Shown here piece after piece: positions 1 to 9,600 of a stretch of 64,000 bases of DNA (the stretch's first letter is position 1; each line of letters begins with the position of its first letter). A model generated the notes under the pieces. It did no database searches and had not been told where the DNA came from. It saw only the letters and a list, made by a program, of their open reading frames with translations. The position numbers and the translations under genes were made by a program. Source of the DNA: Gymnorhina tibicen (taxonomy: Eukaryota; Chordata; Aves; Passeriformes; Artamidae). Location of the stretch: NCBI GenBank assembly GCA_013399875.1, contig VXAZ01009311.1:495239-559238 (forward strand). Reading direction: 5' to 3'.

Positions 1-150
1 AAGATTTTGAAGCACATAATTAGAAATGTGAGGATATACCCGATAGATATATACAGTCCTGATATATATGTTTATATGTGTATACATGTATGCCTTAGCA
101 GTTGCCAAGCTCCTGTGACAGCAGGAATGTCTCAGCAGAGATCATCCCCC
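1..150. other. AT-rich sequence left of the CR1 element
   Basis: The first 100 bases carry TATATA and GTATACATGTATG-type alternating stretches and no recognised gene. The sequence becomes CR1-like somewhere between 100 and 175, and I could not fix that boundary. Confidence 0.5.
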
Positions 151-169
151 CTCCCCAGGCACTCTGGCC

Positions 170-721
170 CAGAGGGTGTGAGACGCTGCCAGTGGCACCA
201 AACAACAAAAAGGATGATGGTTCATCCAGCATGGAGTCGTCACTGAGGTTAAACAGGCCCACGTCCTGCACCAAAACCACTCCTGAAAGAAAAACAGATA
301 GGTCATTGTCATAGGAGATCCCCTCCGAAGGGAACAGAAGGCCAAATGTCCAGACCAGGCCTATTCCTTAGGGAGCTGCTGCCTCCCTTGGGCCTGGTTA
401 ATGATGCAAAGAGAAAGCCCTGCTTTGGTAGGGTCCCCAGGCCATTATTTACTATTGATTTTCCACGTGGGCAGCAATGAAGTTATAACAAGAAGACCGA
501 CGGCAATCAGGAGAGACCTGAAGGGCCTTGGGATAACAAGTAAAGAGCATGAGTGGTATTCTCAAGATCAATACCTGGCTCCAAGCCTGGTGTCACCAGG
601 AGAATATGTGGTCTGTTAACACAGAACCAGGCCTGCCGGTGACAGAGTATGCCTATCTCAAAGGGGAAAAAGGATCTTTGCACAGAGGTGAAGAGGGTTC
701 ATTGGAAGAGCTCTAAACTAG
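170..721 (+). pseudogene. CR1 ORF1 relic (SGNH-esterase type)
   Basis: CR1 ORF1 proteins carry an SGNH-hydrolase (esterase) domain thought to help retrotransposition. Here the frame around 300-330 reads Val-Ile-Val-Ile-Gly-Asp-Pro, where the family has Gly-Asp-Ser; the nucleophile serine is therefore replaced by proline. Block III survives at about 450-480 as a Leu-Leu-Ile-Phe-His-Val-Gly-Ser-Asn-Glu reading. The family stop after Ala-Leu-Asn is kept at 719-721. At least one frame change separates these blocks from the later part near 560-700, so no full-length product is possible. The start cannot be assigned. Motif reading is direct; the domain name rests on knowledge of CR1 ORF1. Confidence 0.75.
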
Positions 722-805
722 ATGTGAAGAAAAGGTGGTGGAATAGCCCTATATATCATGGAGTGTTTTGCTCGTCCAGAGCTTAATGGTGGTGATGATA
801 GTACT

Positions 806-1615
806 GACTGTTTTTGGGTAAGAATTAGGGGGAGGGCCAACAAAGCAAATCTCCTGGTGGGAGCTTGTTGTAGACCACCCAACCAGGACGAAGACAGACA
901 AAATATTCTATAAGCAGCTGGGAAGAGTCTCACAATCACTACATCACATCACAGCACAGCAGAGAGGAATAATCTAGGAAGTGCCTGGAGTGTGTGGAGG
1001 AGACTTTCCTGGCATCCTGACAAGCAGGGGAGGACCCTCACTAGAGCTGCTGATGGTAAAGAGAGAAGGGCTGGTGGGAGATGTGGTGGGTGAAGGCTGT
1101 CCTGGGCTCAGTGACCAAGAAGTGAAAGAGTTTTCCATTCTCAGAGAAGTAAGGAGAGAGGTCAGCACAAGCGCTCCTTGGACTTCTGAAGGACTGAGTT
1201 TGGCTGGTTTAGGAACCTGATTGAGAGAGTTCTTTGGGAGGCAGTCCTGATGGGCAAAGGAGTCTAGGAAGACTGGGTAATCTTCAAGAAGAAAATCCTA
1301 AAGGCAGAGGAGCAGGCCACCCCAGTGTGCCAAAAGATAGGCAGGAAAGGAGACTGGCTGAACAGAGCTTTGGCTGGAGCTCAGAAAAAAACCAGAAGCA
1401 TTTAGGACCATTGGAAGAAGGGGCAGGCAACTCAGGAGGACAAAAGGATGTGAGGTTGTGCAGCGAGAAAATTAGAATGGCCAAAACCCAGCTAGAATTT
1501 AATCTGTCTACTGCTGTAAAAGATAACAAAAATGTTTTTATAAATATATCAGCAACTAAAGGAGGGCCAAGAAGACTCTCCATATTTTATTGGACGTTGT
1601 CCCTCCCCGGCTGGG
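806..1615 (+). pseudogene. CR1 ORF2 relic: APE-type endonuclease and start of reverse transcriptase
   Basis: ORF2 of CR1 encodes an apurinic-like endonuclease that nicks target DNA, then a reverse transcriptase. Here the endonuclease block Arg-Pro-Pro-Asn-Gln-Asp-Glu is readable at about 874-894, a shift follows, and the segment that should carry the Gly-Asp-Phe-Asn block is missing between about 935 and 960. The catalytic Ser-Asp-His motif is present as Ser-Asp-Gln at 1110-1118, a loss of the histidine. The linker continues with frame changes to a readable RT N-terminal part (about 1440-1560). The catalytic RT palm is absent because the copy ends near 1615. The product would be dead on three independent counts. 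Confidence 0.8.
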
Positions 1616-1718
1616 AGGGTCTGACCTTCTGCCCCACAGCTGCCAGCACAGAGATGCAATGGGGGTCTACCTGCAAAGGGAGCAGTTAGAGTTCCACACC
1701 TGAAGACAGCCCTGACAG

Positions 1719-1830
1719 AATCATAGAATCACAGAATGGTTTGGAATGGACGGGACCTTCAAAACCATCTCATTCCAAACCCTATGCCATGCACATGAAC
1801 AAAAGGATGACAAGACCGGTTGAAGGTGTA
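1719..1830 (-). mobile_element. CR1 LINE 3' end, short
   Basis: The plus strand starts with the AATCATAGAATCACAGAATGG signature, the reverse complement of the CR1 3' tail, followed by a diverged GGAC-GGGACCTTCAAA segment and a CCATTCCAAACCC-like block. The element runs on the minus strand with its 3' end at 1719. It lies about 100 bases from the end of the oppositely oriented CR1 5' fragment, so these are two insertions, not one. Divergence rises after 1790 and the inner boundary is approximate. Confidence 0.85.
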
Positions 1831-2256
1831 GTATCACGTGTCTTTGCTTGGGAAGTTTCCCAGAGCAGTAGCACAGCACGATGGACCAGGAGTATTTAGA
1901 CCCTGAGAAACAGAGTTTCAGTGCAGACTCTATTACTGTCATCAGCAAACTCTTTTCCTGGCAAATTCATCAGTGAAACACTCAATTTTTCTAAATTCTG
2001 TAGTTCACAATGTTGTGGCAAAAAAACGCGTGTGTTCTCTACCATTGCAATATCTACATTTTACCAGGTAGTCTGCAAAGCCTTTGTGGATTCTCCTGGT
2101 TTAATCAGAAGCAGAATTGCATGATGCCTTCACACATCCTATGCACCTGGAATCTATCAGAATGTGTTTTAGATTCCACACTTCCTGGACTATCCCTAAA
2201 GTTCATGACAATTTTGGCATTTTGGGGGTTGCAAAATACTCACAATTAGCTTCTTA
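1831..2256. other. Unique sequence, nothing recognised
   Basis: No repeat family, long frame or strong signal was recognised between the CR1 end and the first solo LTR. Confidence 0.5.
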
Positions 2257-2261
2257 GCCCC
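2257..2261. repeat. Left target-site duplication of the 2262-2729 LTR
   Basis: GCCCC, identical to 2730-2734 on the other side of the LTR. Confidence 0.8.
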
Positions 2262-2729
2262 TGTCCTGGGTTACAGTGTATTCTATTACCATGAGCTGTT
2301 GAGACCAGGTGTAGTGATGTTCCCTGCCTCCTCCCTCTGGACTATCTCCTGTTAATGGGCCCAACAATGCCTTGCCCCATGACTCACAGATAACTCACAC
2401 CTGGGCTATCTCCTGTTAATGGGCCCATCAGTGCCTTGCCCCATGACTCACCATCCCATTGTGAGATGCTCCGCCCAGGGGGAAGGAGCCAAGCATTCCC
2501 ACCTGGATAAAATCTGGGGTCTGGAACAGCATGGGCAGCCTTACCTGCTGGGATCCCAGAGCNATTTATCTATCTTAGTAAAAACTGTTATTCCCATTTC
2601 CTCATATCTTTGCCTGAAAGCCCCTTAATTTCAAATTTATAATAATTTGGAGGGAAGGGGGTTGTATTTTCCATTCCAAGGGGGGCTTCTGCCTTCCTCA
2701 AGCAGACACTTGTCTTTCAAACCAAGACA
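2262..2729 (+). mobile_element. Solo LTR of an endogenous retrovirus (468 bp), GCCCC target duplication
   Basis: The element starts TGTCCTGGG and ends CAAGACA, giving the TG...CA termini of LTRs with a short TGTC/GACA inverted match. It is flanked by perfect 5-bp direct repeats GCCCC at 2257-2261 and 2730-2734, the duplication size typical of ERVL-class integrases. A TATA-like GGATAAAATC lies near 2504-2513. The 3' third (CCATTCCAAGG...CTGTCTTTCAAACC) resembles an LTR common in songbird genomes. No second LTR, primer-binding site or internal genes follow, so it is a solo LTR left by recombination. One ambiguous base (n) sits at 2563. ERVL-class assignment is inferred from the duplication length. 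Confidence 0.87.
2339..2452 (+). repeat. 64-bp tandem duplication inside the LTR U3 region
   Basis: A unit carrying CTATCTCCTGTTAATGGGCC and CCTTGCCCCATGACTCAC starts at about 2339 and again at about 2403, an offset of 64. The second copy is partial (about 50 bases) and nearly identical. It lies upstream of the TATA-like box, where retroviral LTRs often carry duplicated enhancers. Each copy contains ATGACTCA, an AP-1-like core. Confidence 0.85.
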
Positions 2730-2734
2730 GCCCC
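2730..2734. repeat. Right target-site duplication of the 2262-2729 LTR
   Basis: GCCCC, identical to 2257-2261. A G/C-only 5-mer is not very informative alone; it is convincing because it abuts TG and CA exactly. Confidence 0.8.
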
Positions 2735-4809
2735 TTTTAAGTGCAGACATTTTCTGAAATGGAGGAGGACTCAGTAGACTTATATGTTTTCTTCACAACT
2801 CGTTTCAAGTTCTACTTCACTCTTCTGTACGTTTTATTTTAAACAAAGAGCTGTTGGTAGGTGTGAGTTAAGTTCCTAGCCCTTGTATAGATTTTTGCAG
2901 CAAAGTGAAGCCTGATCCAGGAAAAGGATGAAAAAATTACTATACAGTTTCTGTAGAATCTATGTCCCTGTCTCTGTCACTGATGTAAGAGTATCTTTCC
3001 AACAGCTCAGTATCCAAAACCTGCAAGCACCTCTGTTTTCCTCAGGAGAGTACTACACAACCTTGAAAGAAGACACTTGAAACTCACCACCCAAAATCCA
3101 CAACCGCTAAGCAACAGCCTCAGGCTTTGCCCTGTCTGACCCATGGTCTTTGCATTGCACCCACACAGCAGCTCAGTCTCAACAGCAAAGCCCAGCTTTG
3201 GGATGCAAAGGAGATAGACACAGATGACTACGGGACTGTGGCGCAGTGATCAGCCTTTCAAAGTGTTTTTCCCAAGTCACAGGAGACCCAAATCTTCAGT
3301 CACCCCTTCTTTAGATTGTTCTCTGCTTATCAAGCCATTTACTGTAAAATCAGTCCATTGAGAGTAGAGCTGAGATTTGCCCAATAAAGGTCTTAATTCC
3401 TTTTCTGGATTTGTCCAGATAAAGATCTCTTGGCATCCCTCCCTACAAAAAAAATTTTACTGCTTCCTTGGTCCCATTCTTTGTCTAACTCATTTAAAAT
3501 AGGAGCTTTCATGGAAAGGGAATGGTTTTTCTTTTGTGTTTGATATGGAGCCTAGGAAAACTCGTCTTCACTTGAGTCTCTGGCCCTGGTCTTTCATGAT
3601 ACTAAAGAATAATAAGAAATAGAAAGGCAAATGTCTTTTTAAGACAAAATTTCCTGCTTCTCCTCATTCTGAAATCCATAGATCTCACTTTGCATAGCAT
3701 TTTCATAAACAGAGAAAACTCTCTATAGCAATGAAATAAAATTAAGATACAGTAGTGCCCCTCAGAACACCCATCATACTTTCAAAACAGACCATTCACT
3801 TACTGCAAAGGTTATTTCAAGCTAAGAATCCATTTATTTGAATGTATTTCCATTTTAATCAATATCCTTTAGAAATGGTCTCTTTCTTAGTCATGTAAGG
3901 TGAATTGATATAATTTTAAGGACACGTATTTCTTTTCTAAATGTTCTTATATGGCAAGGACATATGTGAGATTGGATTTTCACCTCTGGTAGAGATGAGT
4001 CAACAGCATTTTCTTTACCTTAGTGCAACAAGAAGATGAATGCCAGAGGCAAGACTTTCAGAAGAGGAGACATTTCTACAGCACCTGAACACTGTGGCGA
4101 CAATCCCTCATTTCTAATCCCAAAAGATCTCTTAGCAGTGCTGCAAAATCTTCCTTTCGCCCTGAAAGCCTGAGACACCTTTCACTAAAAACAACTGAAA
4201 GACTTCCATTAAGTTCAACAGACTTTCAATCATGGTCTTATCCAAGATGAGTGCTTTCTTTTAATGTGTGAATAGAAGGTAATTACCTTTCATTACATCA
4301 AATGTAGCAGAAGATGGGCAAGTAATTTTTTCTGCTTGGGCTTGTACATTTTTGTAACATTTGCAAAATGCTGACTTATGCACACAGTTACCCTCGAAAC
4401 ACAATTACTCATATATAAATCTGCATTTGTGTTTAAATGTCACTGGTAACAAGAACGCTTCTGGTAACAAATTTGTTTATCAAATATACATCAGAAAATG
4501 GCACATTAAATAAGAAAATGTTCAATAAAAGATATGCTCAGCATTTTTACAGACAGTCTGGGCCTTGTCCAACAAACCCTGATGTAAAAAGAAAAGCTAT
4601 CATTAATGTCTAAGGATCCGGATTAAACCCATAATGGGAAATTCTCAAATTTTTGCTTTCTTTACACTTTTCAAGTGCAGCTTTTCACTCCAGGATCTGA
4701 CTGTATGCCTCTATGTACTGAGCTCAGAGATTAAAGCCAAGAGAAGGACTCGTGTGCATTTCAAGGAACTAAGAAGAGTCTTCTGTTCAAAAAGTGATAG
4801 CACTGCTGA
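2735..4809. other. Unique AT-rich sequence, no gene or repeat recognised
   Basis: About 2 kb of AT-rich DNA. Frames are very short on both strands. No repeat family was recognised. Confidence 0.5.
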
Positions 4810-4834
4810 TTTTTTTTCTTTTTTTTTTTTTTTT
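4810..4834 (+). repeat. T-rich tract
   Basis: Twenty-five bases of T with one C at 4818. It looks like a splice polypyrimidine tract, but no coding exon follows. Confidence 0.9.
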
Positions 4835-4894
4835 ACCTGAGAGGCCTCTGAAATTTACTGTTGTGTTTAGATTTCAGGGGGTTTATTGGTTTGA

Positions 4895-5000
4895 TGGCAA
4901 GGAATGCTCAAGGATGACAAGGATGATCAAATTTATGAAACGACTCATATTAAAGAACAGCAAAGAAGACTGGGGCTCCACCTGAGGAAAAAGAAAAAAG
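4895..5000 (+). mobile_element. Very old CR1 relic (sense)
   Basis: Seen: an AAGGATGACAAGGATGATC start, then AAAGAACAGC..GACTGGGGCTCC and a purine-rich GAGGAAAAAGAAAAAAGAGG run. This aligns in order with the CR1 3' region that reads roughly CACAAGATGATC...GAGGAACAGCTGAGAGAGCTGGGGCTG...GGAGAAGAGAAGG. Divergence is high, so this is a relic. Extension beyond 5000 is possible but not clear. Confidence 0.55.
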
Positions 5001-5640
5001 AGGGGATATTTTCTGCTGGTTTTAAAACCAGGGATGATGACCTGGCAAAGGTAAGCAGAGAAAGATTTAATTTTTCTTTCCAAGGCTAGATTTGAGAAGG
5101 AGCAGGTGAGGCTACCAGATGTCAGGCAGAAAGTAAATAATAGCAGGGGAGGGTAAACCAGCCTTGGAGATGCTTCTGTCCCCTGAGTGAAAAGGGAGCC
5201 CAAAGTCTGAGTGCAGTTACTAAAGAAGGATAATAACATTTGAGAATCACTGGGACATCCATATGGAACCATCCACACAAAACTATAGAAGAGCAGTACC
5301 TCTCTGAAGTGGCAGTGGAGGGTGGAGGAAGATCCTGGAGCATTTCCAGTGGTGCTGGAATTGGGCCCAAAGCACCGTACTTTGAAACCTACCATTTTGT
5401 GCTGTAGTTTCTCTGGGTCTGGTGGAAAACCCAGGTGTGAATTCCAACTTTGCACTCTTTCCCATTTCTGGGTGGCAAATCACTGTCCTTCAGGTTTATT
5501 GAGGTATCCATGAAGCCATTCTTTAATACTGGTAACAAAAATAGGAAACAACAGGTGGGTGCAGGGAGTTTGGCAGCATGCAAAATCAGCACGACAGGGA
5601 GATGATTTTTACCTCTGTTTATAGCACTGGTGAGATTGAT
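5001..5640. other. Unexplained segment with few stops on both strands
   Basis: The longest frame in the window (190 codons, minus strand, 4883-5455) lies here, overlapped by other frames on both strands. Its translation has no domain or family I recognise, is Ser/Phe/Leu-rich, and overlaps the old CR1 relic, so I do not call it a gene. The rest of the segment is unique-looking. Confidence 0.4.
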
Positions 5641-5644
5641 ATCA

Positions 5645-5790
5645 GAACACATTTGAAAAGATACTGAAAAATTGTCAAGGATGCAGCGAAGAGCCAGCAA
5701 AAAATATTAGAGAGTTTAGAGAAATGCCTTGCAGTGAGAGATTTAAGCAGCTCATTCTGTCTAGCATATCAAAGATGTATTTTAGTGTAA
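5645..5790 (+). mobile_element. Very old CR1 relic (sense), amniote type
   Basis: The series ATGCAGCGAAGAGCCA, AGAGAAATGCCTTGCAGTGAGAGATTTAAGCAGCTCA and CTAGCATATCAAAG follows the order of an ancient CR1/L3-like consensus also seen in turtles and crocodiles (TGAGAGATTTAAGGAGCTCA...TTAGCTTATCAAA). It covers roughly the same consensus interval as the relic at 4895-5000 and has the same orientation. The match fades after about 5790. Confidence 0.6.
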
Positions 5791-6199
5791 CCTGAAAGTC
5801 AAAACTGAATGATTCAAAACGGTAAAGTCAAAAAAGCAGCAGCTTTGTTAGAAGGCCTAACCCTCTGTCTGATGTGACAATGCATCTTAACACAATTACA
5901 ATGATTTATTTGTAGGCTGGGACAAAGTTACATGGCCCTTTCTTAAATTTGAAGAAATATACATATATATTTATACATATGTGATGCTTAAGGAATTATA
6001 AATATGTAGTACTAGGTTTAAAGGAATCATTATTATTTTATTAAGTATTCAATTTAATGAGTTATTGGGGTTGTTGCTTAACCCTAGCCAACAACTGAGT
6101 ACCACACAGCTGCTTACTTCCTTCCCTGTGTCCCCAGCAGGATGTGGAGGAGAATCAGAAAAAGGTAAAACTCATGGACTGAGATAAGAACAGTCTAAT

Positions 6200-6300
6200 G
6201 CTTGACATAAAGTAAAATATAATAATCATAATCATAACAACGCTAATAATAACTATAATAATAAAAAGAAGAAGAATGAAGAAGAAGAAAAGTGGGGAGA
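6200..6300 (-). repeat. Trinucleotide-rich tract (AAT then AAG) inside the LTR
   Basis: The plus strand has AATAATCATAATCATAAC, CTAATAATAACTATAATAAT and then AAGAAGAAGAATGAAGAAGAAG. This LTR family carries an ATT-rich region at this place, so the tract belongs to the element. Confidence 0.8.
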
Positions 6301-6420
6301 GGACAAGAGAGGAATAAAACCCAAAAGAAACAAGTGATGCACAAGAAAATTCCTCACCATTCTCTGACCGATGCCCAGATTAGCCACAAGCAGTGATCAG
6401 CCCCTCCTGGCCAACTTCCC

Positions 6421-6436
6421 CCAGTTTATATACTGG
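6421..6436 (-). promoter_or_regulatory. LTR TATA box
   Basis: On the minus strand this reads CAGTATATAAACTGG, the core promoter of the LTR at 6069-6677. It is a good TATA match, so the solo LTR could still start transcription leftwards. Activity is inference. Confidence 0.6.
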
Positions 6437-6677
6437 GCATGAGTTCTGTGATATGGAATATCCCTTTGTCCAGCTCTCCTGGCCATGCTGACCCTTGGCT
6501 TCATATGTACCTGTTCATGGGCAGAGTACTGGACACTGAAAAGTCCTTGTGAGCACTGCTGAGCAGCAGCTAAAACACCAGTGTGCTTTCAACATTATTC
6601 TCAGACTAGATCCAAAACACAGCACTGTACCAGAAACTAAGGAGAAAATTAACTCTATCCCAGCCAAATCTAGAATA

Positions 6678-9600
6678 AGGGGATTTAACATAAAATCAAA
6701 GGCAATTTCTGCTTCTTCACAGTGAGAGAAAAAGAAAAAATATCACATCTTTGTAAATGGATGTTAGTAAATTATTTTTCCTATGATCTTGTAGACTGAT
6801 AATGTATAGAATTTGGTTTCCAAGACCACAGGAACTGACTGAGCTTTCTTCTATCACCTGTATCTCTCTTCATGAAATTCACAAGCATAACAATTGTAAA
6901 ATTTCTTGAAAAGCTCTATCAGCGTTATTTAAAGGGATTCAAGACATTCAAAAGCTTTAATGTAACAGTAAGGAAAACATGGATAATTGTCCTTCTCCGT
7001 TATTCTCTGAGTCTTGTTCCTCCACAGCACCCCTGCAGTAGTTTGGTGTCTCTCTGGCTCCTCATCATCATCTGCTCATTATTCATTAATCAGCTGGATC
7101 TCCACAGGTGAGGACCAGCAGCAAAAGCAGTGCCCTGTTATGAATGGCTCCCAAGAGATGAGAATCCTGCTCTCCTCACTCCTCTGCTGAAGGCAAAGGG
7201 AGCCTTCAGTCACTTTGCTACCATGAATTCACATTGCAGCTTTTTTCTTTTTTGTAGAAAATGAAATGAAAACTAAGCCCACTGACACTCTTCAAATGGC
7301 CTGACGCAAACCAGGCCAGATAGACAAGTGGTACAGCCATGGTAGAGACAGCCCACAGTCTTTCCCAGTCCATCAGCTCCAACCAGATGACAGAGCTCAG
7401 TTCCACGTGAAACACCATCTGCCCAGCTTAGTGAAATGAGCTCCTGTCTTCTTGCACCTGGATACATAAATACATTTGCTTATTTGGAAGTGTGTTGTAT
7501 TTAAAAGCAAGCTTCAAATAACAGACACATAATGTAGCTGGTTTATAAATAGGAAGGTGGTTTGCACACAAATATAGCAGGACTATTAGAGGTGATCATT
7601 AGTTACTAATATAAGCAGTTATTTGAACATTAGCATACTGTTATTCATAGCAGAATTCATGATGCGTTTAATAAGTAAGTAATAGCTTCCTTAATAAACT
7701 TAGGAGCATAAAATTCCCTGTGCTGTAGACTGCCAAAGATGGACAATGACATTAGTGATTATTAAGATCTGAAATTTTCTAAGAGTTATCCATATTTAGA
7801 TTGAAAAAAAGAGAGACATGCGGGTATTTTGATCTATTTTAAATAGATTTTCCACTAATATTAAAAACTGTTGAAATTAAATAGATAAAAAAGAAAATCA
7901 AAAGAATGGAAGAAAGTGTTAAAACTATAAAGAAATGCTAAATACGTCCTCCCAAAGAGCAAAAGTAATTAGTTCCCTATTACATGTGCCTTAAAGGATT
8001 ATATATTCATAAACTGACAATTCAGAAAGGACTATCCCATCAAGCTGGCAAACCAATCAGCTATGACAGAAACTCATATTTAAATCCCCCTTTACCCAAA
8101 ACCAGGTGTGTCGCTCCACCAGTGAAACTGGGCAAGGGGACACTGTAGACCTTTCTGATTGCAGCCAACCACAAAGCCTACCTTTCCACCTTTCCAGCGT
8201 CGTGATGTCTTCCTGCTCAGTACTTTCTCACCTCTGATTTTGTCAACATTTACAAAAAAGAGCAAGGAGATGAGGTGGCTTGACAAAGCAGCAAGAAAAA
8301 AACACTTTCTCCCCTGATGTTCCTGCCAGGACAAGACCAAGGCCAGTTTTGCTCTTCAGTCACAGCTCTCAGCAATTCATATAATTGTGACTTAACTAAG
8401 GTTAAACCCACCAGTTAGACACTTCCAGGGATAGAGCTGTGGGAGCACTAAATTTAACATGGATCACTAAAGCCATGTGAGATGCTGAAATAAGCCCAGG
8501 TCAAACTGGAGGCTCTCCAGGGCAGACATATCTTTAGAGGTAATTTGGAGATACATAAACACATGGTATGTTCAGCCATAGCCATAGCCCAAGCCACCGA
8601 CTTCATGGTCATTAGGAAATGTCAGCAAAGTTCATTTGAAACTTTTTTAAAAAACCACTCCTATGTGATTGTAAATATTGCAATTTAATTTATCTTCAGT
8701 GTTTCCAATTAGATTCCAAATGATTTCAAGTATGGCAGCTAAAAGGAAAACAAGCTCATTTGGGTTAATGCTGTCAAATAATGGAATTTAATTGTGATTT
8801 AAGATTCCTAATGTTCATTGATTAGTTCATTCAAAACAGTCCTTGAATAATCTCTTTTAAATTACAGAGTTTAAATAGTTTTCGTTAGTTTTCTAGGACT
8901 GCACTTAGGTCACTCACCTCCATGAATTTCTATTGGTTTCTGTTTTTCTTTAGCTACTCTTTTATAAGACTCTTCCTCATCTATAAATTATCTTGGTTAC
9001 ACAAAATCCACTGAAACCACACCAGTTTGGAGGGCAACATTCACTGATGGCATAGTAGAAAAGAACACTCCTAGGGGTTCACACAGTGTCAAGTCTCCTG
9101 GAAGAGCTGGGCAGGGAGGATCACCAAAGAGGCCAGAAAATCGTGATTGTTCAGGAAAGTGAATTCAGGTAAAACATGAAGTTGTAGGTCAGTGGTGACT
9201 TCTGAGTAGCTCCCTATCTTCTGAAATAAATGGATCTATTTGGTTCTATTAAAAAACCAAACTAACCAGCACTAAAAAAACCCAACTAAGAAAAAAAACT
9301 TCTCCATCATAGATTCACAAAAAGAAACCCATGCAAAGTGAAAATTTGGTTAGTTGCTTGTTCTCTGGATTTTTGGTTTGTTTGTTTGTTTTTTTTTTTA
9401 TTTAGCTTTTCATTATTTTTCCTTAAATAGAAATTCAATTCCCATTGTGAATTCCAGATTTCCAGTAATTTTCCTGCATTCCTTCCTTACAGTTTTCTCA
9501 AGACATATCCAAGGACACCATATATGTAACACAAGGAAAATCATGCCTGAACAGGCTTTGGAGGAACAGGTTTGGCTACTTTAAACTCTCTGCTTTACAA

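Larger units (their letters stand above)
150..1615 (+). mobile_element. CR1 LINE, 5' part (ORF1 + start of ORF2), degraded
   Basis: This is a sense-oriented chicken-repeat-1 non-LTR retrotransposon fragment. From left to right it matches what I know of avian CR1: a GCCAGTGGCACCAAACAA block near 188, the ORF1 esterase region (about 295-620), the ORF1 end with an Arg-Ala-Leu-Asn-stop reading at 707-721, the endonuclease N-terminus at 806-895 (WVRIRGRAN...RPPNQDE), the later endonuclease segment (981-1220) and the linker plus RT N-terminus (about 1230-1600, with a KDV-RLCSEKIR..AK.QLE reading). It stops before any RT catalytic block. Frameshifts and stops scatter the coding potential over several frames, so it is an inactive relic. 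It is unusual in keeping the 5' half, since most avian CR1 copies are 3' ends only. The left boundary is uncertain. Family assignment is from memory, with high confidence for CR1 and low for subfamily. Confidence 0.9.
6069..6677 (-). mobile_element. Solo LTR of an avian ERV (about 610 bp, minus strand)
   Basis: Read on the minus strand it matches, end to end, a very common bird LTR: a GGCTGGGATAGAGTTAATTTTC start near 6665, an ATTCCATATCACAGAACTCAT promoter zone, the TATATAAACTGGGGGAAG box at about 6419-6436, ..GGGCATCGGTCAG near 6370, a TTGGGTTTTATTCC block, an ATT/GAA-rich tract at 6220-6295 and a 3' end near 6069 reading GGCTAGGGTTAAGCAAC. Only one LTR and no internal region are present, so it is solo. 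End sequences are mutated and I could not confirm a target duplication. I believe the family is ERVL-like, but the class is not proven by the sequence. Confidence 0.85.

Noticed and set aside
4810..5055. Apparent exon: polypyrimidine tract, TTTCAG acceptor near 4877, CAAAGGTAAGC donor near 5051
   Set aside because: The frame continuing into the donor has a TGA at 4892, and most of the interval aligns with an ancient CR1, so the splice-like words are likely chance.
4883..5455. 190-codon open frame, minus strand (longest in the window)
   Set aside because: Composition is Ser/Phe/Leu-rich with no domain, no recognisable family, other frames are open too, and it overlaps an old CR1 relic on the other strand.
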